The notes below the pieces were generated by a model, which was given only the letters and a program-made list of their open reading frames with translations, was not told where the DNA came from and did no database searches. A stretch of DNA of 64,000 bases from positions 1,207,248 through 1,271,247 of the forward strand of contig NZ_HE978574.1 of the NCBI RefSeq assembly GCF_000311845.1, given 5' to 3'. The translations under genes were made by a program, and so were the position numbers. The DNA comes from Enorma massiliensis phI. Lineage in GTDB: Bacteria > Actinomycetota > Coriobacteriia > Coriobacteriales > Coriobacteriaceae. Positions 36,735 through 44,892 of this stretch are shown here, piece by piece. Positions within the stretch are counted from its first letter, which is position 1. Every line of letters begins with the position of its first letter.

Positions 36735-38789
36735 CTAGCGGGTCGTATCGCTGAACGAGACGGCAGCGTCGTCGGGCGAGTCGTAGATCACGCCTAGAAC
36801 GTGGCGCACGGCGTGCAGCGAGGTCGTGGCGCCGTACCCGCCCTGTTCGACCAAGCTTGCTACAACGTATTTCGGGTCATCGGCCGGGGCGTACACGATG
36901 AACCAAGAGTAGGGATCCTCACCCGACTTCTCGCCCGTTCCGGTCTTGCCAGCAACGCGTACCGGCAGATTGGTGAAGTGCGCCGTCGTGCTCGGGGTCT
37001 CCTCATAGATGACGCCTTCAAGTGCGTCGTGCACGAGATCGAGCTCGCTCTGATCGTTCACCTCGGCGGTCAGACGCTCCTTCGTACCAGACTCGTTGTA
37101 GAGATAGGCATCGCCCTCGCCGTCGCGTGCGACGGCAGAGAGGAAGACATGCGGCGTGTATTCCAAGCCGTTCATGGCGATGCCGCCGTACCCCGTAGCC
37201 ATCTGCAGCGGGGTGACCAAGATATCGCCCTGACCGATAACGATGTTCGTCATGTCTCCCGGGTTCCAAGCACGGTCCTCATCCGAATAACTTGAGAAGT
37301 ACTCGTTCTTCCATTCAGCATCGGGCACGCGACCAGAGGCCTCGCTCGGCAGGTCAACACCGGTTTTGGAACCAAGGCCCCAGCGACGGAACATCTCCTG
37401 CAGGCCCTCGGGATTCTCCTCGTCGTAGTAGAAATCGTGGCCGATGTCGTAGAAGACCGGGTCGCATGAGTACACGATGCCGTTTCTAAGGTTCAACGGG
37501 CCATGGCCGCTGTGGTTCCAGCAGTACTTGCCGTACGCTTCGCCGTTGCCCGTCCACCAACCAGTGCAGTTGGTCGTTCGGGAAGACGAATAGATGCCAT
37601 ACTCAAGCCCGGCGAGCGCGGAGAACGCCTTGATGGTCGAGGCGGACATGTACTGACCGCCAACCGCACGGTTGAGCAGTGGGTTTTGCGACTCTTCGCT
37701 ATTGAGCTGCGACCAGATGTCAGACGAGACGCCGCCAACGAAAACAGATGGATCGAAGGTGGGCGCGCTCGCCATGCCGAGGATCTCGCCGTTCGTGCAG
37801 TCAAGGCACACGCAGGCACCGCATTGCGCGTTGCCGTAGCCAGCCCGATGCGCAACCTCGATGGCGTACGCCAGACCGTCTTCGCAAGCCTTCTGAATAT
37901 TCACGTCGATGGTGAGGCGGATATCGGAGCCTGCGCGTGCAGGTACCTCCCCAACCTGTCCGGTAACGTTGCCGGAAGCATCGATCGTCACCGTCTGCTC
38001 ACCGCGAATGCCTTGGAGCAAGCGCTCGTAGCGGCTCTCGACGCCTGCCTGGCCCACCACGTCGCCGGATCGGTATTCGATGCTGCCCTCGGTCTGCTCG
38101 GCCTCCTCCTGCTCCTGGAGTTGCTCGGAGGTGATGGTGCCGGTGTATCCGAGTACATGGCAAGCGAGGGTGCCGTAAGGGTACTCACGCTCCGTGCGAT
38201 CGGCAACGTAGACACCCGTGAACTCGCCAGCGTGCTCTTGGATGTAGGCAACGGTCGAGCGGCGCACATCGGTCGCGATCGTATGCTGGGCCTGCGCACC
38301 CTCGGTATTGTCCTGGATGTTACGGCGAACGGCCACATAGGGCATGCCCAAGACATTTGCCAAGTGGCGAACGAGAACGGGGTCGTCGGCAAGATCGCGA
38401 TACGCGGTCACCGCGAGCGAGGCGCGATTGCGCACGAGCTCAACCCCGTTGCGGTCGAGGATGCGACCGCGAGGGGCGGATGTGGTCACGGTTCTCGTGC
38501 GATTGCTTACAGCAAGCTCGTCATAATAATCCGAGCTCACCATCTGCATGCTCCAGAGCTTGGAGATGAGTGTTGCGAACATCGCGCCAACGCCTACGGC
38601 AAGCAGGGTAAACCTTCCCTTATAGGCAAGCCCCTGCGTATTGCCCTCGCCCTCGGAGGCCTTCGGCTTGGTGCCGTTCTTGGTATCGAACGTGAATTTA
38701 CCCGAGTAGCCCCTCATGATAAGGAGCGACCCGATGATGGCGGCGACGAGGACGGCGCCGGCTATGATGACGACAAGCTGGGCATCCAT
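36735..38789 (-). CDS. mrdA: Class B penicillin-binding protein 2
   Basis: 684 residues. The transpeptidase of the elongation machinery. The N-terminal dimerisation domain starts after VTTSAPRGRILDRNG. The active-site serine is S384 in SASTIK, the second motif is SCD (441-443), and KTG is at 615-617 (GKTGTGE). Two hydrophobic helices precede the ectodomain (about 4-26 and 60-78), joined by a short linker; one anchor is the norm. A second helix changes the expected topology or lets the first act separately. Confidence 0.94.
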   Translation of the reverse strand: MDAQLVVIIAGAVLVAAIIGSLLIMRGYSGKFTFDTKNGTKPKASEGEGNTQGLAYKGRFTLLAVGVGAMFATLISKLWSMQMVSSDYYDELAVSNRTRTVTTSAPRGRILDRNGVELVRNRASLAVTAYRDLADDPVLVRHLANVLGMPYVAVRRNIQDNTEGAQAQHTIATDVRRSTVAYIQEHAGEFTGVYVADRTEREYPYGTLACHVLGYTGTITSEQLQEQEEAEQTEGSIEYRSGDVVGQAGVESRYERLLQGIRGEQTVTIDASGNVTGQVGEVPARAGSDIRLTIDVNIQKACEDGLAYAIEVAHRAGYGNAQCGACVCLDCTNGEILGMASAPTFDPSVFVGGVSSDIWSQLNSEESQNPLLNRAVGGQYMSASTIKAFSALAGLEYGIYSSSRTTNCTGWWTGNGEAYGKYCWNHSGHGPLNLRNGIVYSCDPVFYDIGHDFYYDEENPEGLQEMFRRWGLGSKTGVDLPSEASGRVPDAEWKNEYFSSYSDEDRAWNPGDMTNIVIGQGDILVTPLQMATGYGGIAMNGLEYTPHVFLSAVARDGEGDAYLYNESGTKERLTAEVNDQSELDLVHDALEGVIYEETPSTTAHFTNLPVRVAGKTGTGEKSGEDPYSWFIVYAPADDPKYVVASLVEQGGYGATTSLHAVRHVLGVIYDSPDDAAVSFSDTTR

Positions 38790-38801
38790 TCCTCACACCC
38801 C

Positions 38802-39380
38802 CTAGCGCAGGTTTCGCAATCGCTTGCCAGAAGAAGACGATTTAAAGCGCGTTCCGCCCTTCCCCTTAGCGGTGAAGCCCCCGCGCCCTTGGTTGGCACT
38901 TCCAGCAACCATGAGGAAGGGTACGGCGAGCGCGCAGCTCAGCAACGCGGACATGAGTCCGTGGGCACCGAGCGAGATGAGAATATCTCCCTCGTACCCC
39001 AAGAGCAGAAGACCGATGCCGTTGGCGAGGCACACGACGATCGAGAACACAAAGAAGAGACGAATCGACGTGCCCGAGAAACCCGTGGTGCCTGCATTGG
39101 AGACATGGGAGAGCGCAAACGACCCGATGGTGAGCAAGAGCGTCATGAGGCCTACGGGCACCGATGCGGTAAGGTCGTAGAACAGTCCCGCGAAGAACCC
39201 GACGTACACCGCACGGGGGGCGTTTCCCGTGAGCGCAAGGGTGCCGGCAAGCACCAGCATGGCATTGAAGCGCCCGCCAAAGATGGAAATCTGAGGTGAG
39301 AGCGCTACCTGAATCACGCAGGCGACGACCGCAAGCATGACGAGCGAGCGCTGGCTCGGACCCGAATCACGGAAATCCAT
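38802..39380 (-). CDS. mreD: Rod shape-determining protein MreD
   Basis: About 192 residues with five or six hydrophobic helices and a short Lys/Arg/Gly-rich cytoplasmic tail. Identified by topology, size and place between mreC and PBP2; segments such as GFFAGLFYDLTASVPVGLMTL fit the family. ATG 39380 with AGGTGA five bases upstream is preferred over GTG 39389. Confidence 0.88.
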   Translation of the reverse strand: MDFRDSGPSQRSLVMLAVVACVIQVALSPQISIFGGRFNAMLVLAGTLALTGNAPRAVYVGFFAGLFYDLTASVPVGLMTLLLTIGSFALSHVSNAGTTGFSGTSIRLFFVFSIVVCLANGIGLLLLGYEGDILISLGAHGLMSALLSCALAVPFLMVAGSANQGRGGFTAKGKGGTRFKSSSSGKRLRNLR

Positions 39381-39389
39381 GGCGCTCAC

Positions 39390-40412
39390 CTACTCCCCAT
39401 CCGAAGAGGAGCCGGAACCGTCTCCGTCGCCGCCACTGCTGGAGCCGGAGTTGCCTGTGGTTCCAGAAGATCCAGAGGAGCCTGAGCCGGATGTGCGCGA
39501 CGTACCCTGCGGCGCATCGTTGGCCTGCGCCACCTCTTCATCGCTCGCCTGCTGACCAGAGTTGAGCGAGGTGATCACGAGAACCTCTTCGTTGTTCTCC
39601 GTATCCGATGAAGCGGGCGTGACGGTGATGGTGTAGTAGGTAGCATTCTCCTCGCGAACCACCGTAGAGACGGTACCGAGCGGGAGCCCCTTGGGATAGA
39701 CCCCGCCGATGCCCGAAGTGACGATAATGTCGCCCTCTTGCACATCAGCATCGGTGGTAACGTATTCCAAGCGGAGGGTGCCGTCGGGCTGGCCCTGCAA
39801 GATGCCCTGCGCCCGCGTGCTCTGAACCATGGCCGAGACGCCGGAATTCTCGTCGGTGATAAGACGAACGGTAGAGGTATTGGCGGAAACCTCGATAATC
39901 TGGCCGATAACGCCTGCAGAATTGCAGACGGGCATATTGATGGCAAAACTATCGGAGGAACCCTTATCGATGGTCACTGTACGCGACCATGCATCGCTCG
40001 ATTCGCCGATGATGCGAGCAGCCGTGGATTCGAGATTGTACGTTGACTGCAGCCCAAGGAGGCTCTCAAGCCGCGAGGCGGTCTCCTGGGCCTCCGAAAG
40101 TTCGGCAACCTGAGCAGTGAGTTCCTCGTTTTGCGCTTTGAGATCGGAGAGCGTCTCCTGGGAGGCAGTGAGGTTCGAGAAGACGTTGCCGAGTGCGTTG
40201 AAGGGGGAAGCAACAACCGAGCCGGCGTAGCGCACCGGGCTGGTGATCGTGGTCACCACGGAGCGCACCCCATGGATGGGGCCGGACTCCCCTTCACGGA
40301 TGTAAAACGTGAGGAGCAGAATCGATATGACGCACAGAACAATGACGGGGCGCAGCCCCGTCGATTGTCTGCGATTGTTCAGGCTGGTGGAAAACCCCTG
40401 CGAGCGCGGCAC
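39390..40412 (-). CDS. mreC: Rod shape-determining protein MreC (GTG start)
   Basis: 340 residues. One N-terminal membrane helix (about 22-38), a coiled coil (about 85-120), then the beta-rich core with VTIDKGSSDSFAINMPVCNSAGVIGQI, VRLITDENSGVSAMV and VTSGIGGVYPKGLPLG. The last ~60 residues are a Ser/Gly-rich low-complexity tail. MreC links cytoskeletal MreB to the synthases. GTG 40412 has GGGGA upstream. Confidence 0.93.
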   Translation of the reverse strand: MPRSQGFSTSLNNRRQSTGLRPVIVLCVISILLLTFYIREGESGPIHGVRSVVTTITSPVRYAGSVVASPFNALGNVFSNLTASQETLSDLKAQNEELTAQVAELSEAQETASRLESLLGLQSTYNLESTAARIIGESSDAWSRTVTIDKGSSDSFAINMPVCNSAGVIGQIIEVSANTSTVRLITDENSGVSAMVQSTRAQGILQGQPDGTLRLEYVTTDADVQEGDIIVTSGIGGVYPKGLPLGTVSTVVREENATYYTITVTPASSDTENNEEVLVITSLNSGQQASDEEVAQANDAPQGTSRTSGSGSSGSSGTTGNSGSSSGGDGDGSGSSSDGE

Positions 40413-40427
40413 GAACGATGTTCCCCC

Positions 40428-41471
40428 TTAGGCGTTGCTCTGGACGAACCCGCCATCGAAGGCATTGGCTTCGAGGACGCGCGCGCAGCCGTTGACCACG
40501 TTATCGAGCGCCGTAGGGCTCACGTTGACCGAGACACCCGTCTCATCGCGGAGAAGCACATCGAGGCCGCGCAGGAGCGCGCCGCCACCCGTGAGCAGGA
40601 TGCCATAGTACATGAGGTCCGAGGCGAGGTCGGGCGGGGTGGCGTCGAGCGCGTCTTTCACGGCCTTGACCATCTCCTCGAGCGGCTTCTGCAGCGCGCG
40701 GCGAATCTCCTCGCTCTCGATGCGAACCGTCTTGGGCAGGCCGGTGATCACATCGCGGCCGTTGACCTCAACGTCGAGCTCGTCTTTGAGCGGCACGGCG
40801 GAACCGACCTTGATCTTGATGTCCTCAGCGGTGCGCTCACCGATCGCGAGGTTGTAGGCATCGCGCACGTGAGAGAGAATCGCTTGATCGAACTCATCGC
40901 CGGCAACGCGAATAGATTGCGAGACGACGATGCCGCCCATAGCGATGACAGCGACCTCGGTCGTGCCGCCACCGATATCGATGACCATCGAGCCCGTAGG
41001 CTCCTCAACAGGAAGGTCGGCACCGATGGCCGCGGCCATCGGCTCCTCGATGAGATAGGCCTGGCGGGCGCCGGCCGACATGGTAGCCTCGAAGACCGCG
41101 CGCTTCTCGACCGAGGTAACGCCCGACGGCACGCACACCACCACGCGCGGACGCGGAGTCCACGGGTAGCGCTTATCGGAAGCCTTGTCGATAAAGTAGC
41201 GAAGCATGGCCTCGGTGACATCGAAGTCTGCGATGACGCCGTCTTTGAGCGGGCGCACTGCCACGATATTGCCCGGCGTGCGGCCGAGCATGCGCTTCGC
41301 CTCGATACCGACCGCAAGGATGCGGTCATCATTCTTATCGATCGCAACGACGGAGGGCTCGCGTATCACGATGCCCTTCCCACGAACGGAGACCAGCGTG
41401 TTGGCGGTGCCCAGGTCTATGGCGAGGTCGCCTGCATACTGGCCAAACAGCATATCCATCAAAGAAAACAA
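40428..41471 (-). CDS. mreB: Actin-like rod-shape protein MreB
   Basis: 347 residues. Actin-fold motifs: DLAIDLGTANTLV (phosphate 1), PSGVTSVEKRAV, VIDIGGGTTEVAV (phosphate 2) and ILLTGGGALLRGLD (adenosine). It organises elongasome movement. The start is uncertain: TTG 41471 follows GGGGAA closely, while ATG 41459 or 41453 would shorten the N-terminus by four to six residues. Its operon implies a rod or ovoid cell. Confidence 0.95.
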   Translation of the reverse strand: MFSLMDMLFGQYAGDLAIDLGTANTLVSVRGKGIVIREPSVVAIDKNDDRILAVGIEAKRMLGRTPGNIVAVRPLKDGVIADFDVTEAMLRYFIDKASDKRYPWTPRPRVVVCVPSGVTSVEKRAVFEATMSAGARQAYLIEEPMAAAIGADLPVEEPTGSMVIDIGGGTTEVAVIAMGGIVVSQSIRVAGDEFDQAILSHVRDAYNLAIGERTAEDIKIKVGSAVPLKDELDVEVNGRDVITGLPKTVRIESEEIRRALQKPLEEMVKAVKDALDATPPDLASDLMYYGILLTGGGALLRGLDVLLRDETGVSVNVSPTALDNVVNGCARVLEANAFDGGFVQSNA

Positions 41472-41596
41472 CGTTTCCCCTTATCACATTGCTCGAACGG
41501 CGCGCACGCGCGAATCTGGACAAAGTGTAGCCCACTCATCAACCAACCGATGATGGCGGCAGACGTATCTCGTCAAACACCACAAGAGCGCGATGC

Positions 41597-42994
41597 TTAC
41601 TCCGCAGCTGCGCTCGATCCATCGGAAGCCGAACCCTGCGCGGTATCTACCGTGGAGCTCGATGCGGCATCGGTCTCGGCAGTGGTATCAGACGAGGAGG
41701 CCGAATCGGAAGCAGCGGTGTCTTCGTCGTAATGGAGATCGAAGGAGCTCACCACCCAACCGATATGGTTGTCGCTGCGCACGAAGGTCACATCGTACTG
41801 AGGGGTGCCGCCCAAAGGAAGCTCAACTGTAACAAGAGCCGTCGACTCAGTCATAGACTGGTCCATGTTGGTGATCGTTGCAGTCGCACCATCGGGGATC
41901 GAGGAGACGATCGACGCCTTGGCCGCATCAGAGAGGCCTGAGGCGAGATAGGCGTCCGTATCGCCCTCGTTAGCGGCAGCATCGAAAAGACCGTTCAGGG
42001 CATCCTGCTGCGAGGGGAATCCGAGCCCGCGCGTATAGGCGAAGGCAAGGCCGCCAGCAGCGAGGACGAGCAGCACGAGGAAGACGATGAAGACCTTGAG
42101 CCCCGTATGACGGTGCTTGCGGCGAATCTTCATCTGGCGCTTGTCCTCTTGGATCATCTCGGCCTCGGTCATCTTGAAGAAGCCGGTGTCGGAGGGATCG
42201 GGCATGAGCGCACCGGACTTACCGAGGGGGTCAAGCGGGTCGATCGTGTTATCGAGCCCGGAAGCACCTGCAGGCGCCATCGCATTGCGGGCAGAGGCAG
42301 CGTCGAGCGCATCCTGAGCGCGGCCGCGCGCTTCCTCCTGCTCGGGCGTGAGCTGATAGAGCCCATCGGCCGTAGCCTGACGGAACGCCTCGAGCGCCTC
42401 GGTGGGCCGGTTAGAGGCGGCGTAGGCACATCCGAGGCCTGCGTTGATCGAACGCGCGTCGTCACGAGGGCCGGCAAAATCGAGCGCCGTGCGGAACGAT
42501 TCGATGGCGTCTCCCGGACGCCCGAGCTTCACAAAGCAGTCGCCAAGCTGGGCAAGGGCAGACGCGGGCGCAGGGTTTGCACCGTCGATCGCCGCTTGGC
42601 GAAACGCCGTGCCCGCCTCGGCAACGCGGTCCAGGGCAAGGAGCGCCCGGCCAAGGCCGAGCTGCGCTTTGTACGGGGTGGCATAGGTGCTGTCCTGGAG
42701 CGCCTCGGTGAAGCACCGGACGGCGCCCTCGTTATCGCCAATGGCAGAAAGAGCCTTGCCCTCATTCGTAAGAAGCGCGCCGCGCTTGCCATAAGCAGCG
42801 TCGTTCAGGGCGAGCGCATAGGCAGATGCCGCCTCGCGGGCCAAGCCGAGCTTCATAAGGGAGTTACCGCGAAGGTGGTCGACCTCGCCAGCAACCTCCG
42901 AGTTCTCCTTGCAGGCGGAAAACATCTGTGCAGCAGTGGAAAAATCGCCTGCGCGATAAGCGGCGCGGGCACGCTCGAGCAATTCTGCGTTCAC
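41597..42994 (-). CDS. TPR-repeat membrane protein (GTG start)
   Basis: 465 residues, not recognised as a named family. Residues ~1-235 form at least five tetratricopeptide-like repeats (YRAGDFSTAAQMF, ALSAIGDNEGAVRCFTEAL, FVKLGRPGDAIESFRTAL, EALEAFRQAT). A charged linker leads to one membrane helix (about 300-325, FIVFLVLLVLAAGGLAFAY). A ~110-residue outer domain follows, ending in a Ser/Ala/Asp/Thr-rich tail. The topology suggests cytoplasmic TPRs sensing or scaffolding for an external domain. Located between mreB and a cyclophilin gene. Confidence 0.8.
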   Translation of the reverse strand: MNAELLERARAAYRAGDFSTAAQMFSACKENSEVAGEVDHLRGNSLMKLGLAREAASAYALALNDAAYGKRGALLTNEGKALSAIGDNEGAVRCFTEALQDSTYATPYKAQLGLGRALLALDRVAEAGTAFRQAAIDGANPAPASALAQLGDCFVKLGRPGDAIESFRTALDFAGPRDDARSINAGLGCAYAASNRPTEALEAFRQATADGLYQLTPEQEEARGRAQDALDAASARNAMAPAGASGLDNTIDPLDPLGKSGALMPDPSDTGFFKMTEAEMIQEDKRQMKIRRKHRHTGLKVFIVFLVLLVLAAGGLAFAYTRGLGFPSQQDALNGLFDAAANEGDTDAYLASGLSDAAKASIVSSIPDGATATITNMDQSMTESTALVTVELPLGGTPQYDVTFVRSDNHIGWVVSSFDLHYDEDTAASDSASSSDTTAETDAASSSTVDTAQGSASDGSSAAAE

Positions 42995-43021
42995 GGGATT
43001 CTCCTTCGATGATGCGGCGGA

Positions 43022-43573
43022 CTAGACGGCTTCGTGGACGATCTCGATGTGGCGGATCTCGTCTCCCGCGCGCAGCTGGCCGATAACCTCGAGCCCTTCG
43101 ATCGTGGTGCCGAACACGGTGTAGCCGGAATCAAGATTATGCTGCGGGCCAAGGCAGAAGTAGAACTGCGACCCAGCGGAATCAGGATGCTGGGAGCGCG
43201 CCATGGCGAGCGCACCGTCAACATGGCTGTTGCGGGGGTTGGATGCAAATTCGGCCTTGATGCGCCAGCCGGGACCGCCGGTGCCAGGCATTCCGTCGGG
43301 CCCGGGCTTTCCCGCCGCAACATCCTCGCCGGACATGTCGCGCGTGTTGGGGTCGCCGCCCTGGATAACGAATCCCGGAACGTAACGATGGAACTTCAAC
43401 CCGTCGTAGAACCCCATCGTGGCGAGCTCGCAGAAGTTGCCTACGTGTATGGGAGCGCCTTCGCCGTCGAGACGGACGCGGACGGTGCCCTTCGACGTCT
43501 CGAATACGGCCACTTCATCGCCCATAACGTCGTATTCAGGAGTATGCAGCTCAGGCTGAGCGAATCCAAACAT
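43022..43573 (-). CDS. Cyclophilin-type peptidyl-prolyl isomerase
   Basis: 183 residues. Cyclophilin core with FHRYVPGFVIQGGDP (catalytic Arg), SAGSQFYFC, LDSGYTVFG and a short insertion rich in Gly/Pro between them. There is no signal peptide, so it is cytosolic. ATG 43573 has AGGA five bases upstream. An extended -10 promoter lies 36 bases upstream. Confidence 0.93.
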   Translation of the reverse strand: MFGFAQPELHTPEYDVMGDEVAVFETSKGTVRVRLDGEGAPIHVGNFCELATMGFYDGLKFHRYVPGFVIQGGDPNTRDMSGEDVAAGKPGPDGMPGTGGPGWRIKAEFASNPRNSHVDGALAMARSQHPDSAGSQFYFCLGPQHNLDSGYTVFGTTIEGLEVIGQLRAGDEIRHIEIVHEAV

Positions 43574-43608
43574 CTCGTTCCTTCCGCAGTATCGTCATAA
43601 TCGAGAAT

Positions 43609-43617
43609 ATTCTAGCA
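43609..43617 (-). promoter_or_regulatory. Extended -10 promoter for the cyclophilin gene
   Basis: The minus strand reads TGCTAGAAT (TGn plus TAGAAT; -10 at 43609-43614), 36 bases before the cyclophilin ATG. It closely resembles the pyrH element TGTTAGAAT. No clear -35 is visible. Confidence 0.45.
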
Positions 43618-43735
43618 AGAACCTGCGCACTTCATCCTTTTGACAAAGTAGCCGCCGGAGCGGGTTGAATGCTCTGAAAGCTCATTGAACCGCGGCCGGA
43701 ACCGAGAAACCCACCAACCTTGATCGCGCGCGAGG

Positions 43736-44848
43736 CTACTTCTCCTCAGGCTCCCACTCCGATACATGGGCATAGTAGTTATCGCGTGCCGTGTTTCCCG
43801 CTGCGCGCATGGGCCTCAAAATCTCGTCTTGATGCTGGGACATGCGCTCGCCATCTGGATAACTGAGTGAGACGTCCCAAGAGGCGCAGATGGCATCGAT
43901 CCGTTCATACATCCATGCGGCGAGCTGACGCACGTTATCGCGGTCTTCCTCATAGGCAGAGCCTTCGGCAAGCTGCATGCTGTCAAGGTCGTCCATGATG
44001 GTTTGAAGCTCTTCCCGCAAATCGTAGGCACCGGTCGAGGCCTGCTGGCGGGCAGAGAGGCTCGACGAGAGGTACGAGGCGTTGAACGAATCGATGGCGT
44101 CGGCAAACCGCTCTCCCCCATTGATCGCAACGATGGCATCATAGGCCGCACTCAGGCGCTCAAAGGCAGCAGCATCGGAGAGGGCCTCGTCCTGGAGCGG
44201 CTCCGCCTGCGCATCGTCCGCGGAATCGCCTTCGGCATCTTCTGCTTGCTGGTCTTCGGTAGTCGATGATCCGCCCATGCCCGCTCGGCTCGGAAACATA
44301 TCGCTCGCAGACTGCTGAACCCACGCGTAGACCGATGGCATCACACCCAAGGGGTCGAGCGCCACGAAGGCGGCACCACCACCTACAAGTGCGATGCACA
44401 GGAGTGAAAGCACGATCGCCTTGATGGGACGCTTGCGCTCGTGGTAGGGATCCGCATCGTTCGAACGGCCCTTGGCGCCGAGGTGGGCGTCAAGCTGGTT
44501 TCGATCGAGCACGTTGGTCGCACAAGGATCGAGGGAATCATTGAGCACGCTTCTCGCAGTGACCGGCTCAGCATGCGGAAGCTCAGCCTCGATCGCCGCC
44601 TGCGTGAGGCGCGGAAAGCTTGCGGTCTTTCCGGCTGCAAGATCGGACGCCGAGGCAGCCGTGGAGAGAATACCCGGCGCCGGACGACCGCATTTAGGGC
44701 ACGTGCGGTCATGGGGAGAAAGCCTGGCGCCGCACCCGTCGCAGAACACGAGCCGCGGCCGGGCAGCGTCGGAAGCCACCTCAGCATGGCAATGGGGGCA
44801 AACGGTCGCGCCGTCGTCAATCGTCTTGAGGCAGTGCGGGCAAATCAC
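43736..44848 (-). CDS. Zinc-ribbon membrane protein (GTG start)
   Basis: 370 residues, not a named family. Two N-terminal zinc ribbons: CPHC with CPHC (3-20), and CDGC with CPKC (about 36-53). A linker and one membrane helix follow (about 145-168, IVLSLLCIALVGGGAAFVAL). An outer domain of ~200 residues is mostly helical and acidic. This resembles zinc-ribbon plus TM proteins common in Gram-positive bacteria. The topology (cytoplasmic N-terminus, outer C-terminus) matches the TPR protein downstream. Confidence 0.78.
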   Translation of the reverse strand: MICPHCLKTIDDGATVCPHCHAEVASDAARPRLVFCDGCGARLSPHDRTCPKCGRPAPGILSTAASASDLAAGKTASFPRLTQAAIEAELPHAEPVTARSVLNDSLDPCATNVLDRNQLDAHLGAKGRSNDADPYHERKRPIKAIVLSLLCIALVGGGAAFVALDPLGVMPSVYAWVQQSASDMFPSRAGMGGSSTTEDQQAEDAEGDSADDAQAEPLQDEALSDAAAFERLSAAYDAIVAINGGERFADAIDSFNASYLSSSLSARQQASTGAYDLREELQTIMDDLDSMQLAEGSAYEEDRDNVRQLAAWMYERIDAICASWDVSLSYPDGERMSQHQDEILRPMRAAGNTARDNYYAHVSEWEPEEK

Positions 44849-44892
44849 CGGGAATTCGTCCTCCTTGTGGGTAGTGCGTTACAGGGTGCGAT

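Noticed and set aside
37503-39299. 598-codon plus-strand frame opposite PBP2 and mreD
   Set aside because: Antisense shadow of conserved genes; low-complexity His/Gly/Val-rich product without a ribosome site.
40131-41732. 533-codon plus-strand frame opposite mreC and mreB
   Set aside because: Same reason: the minus strand has all actin-fold motifs.
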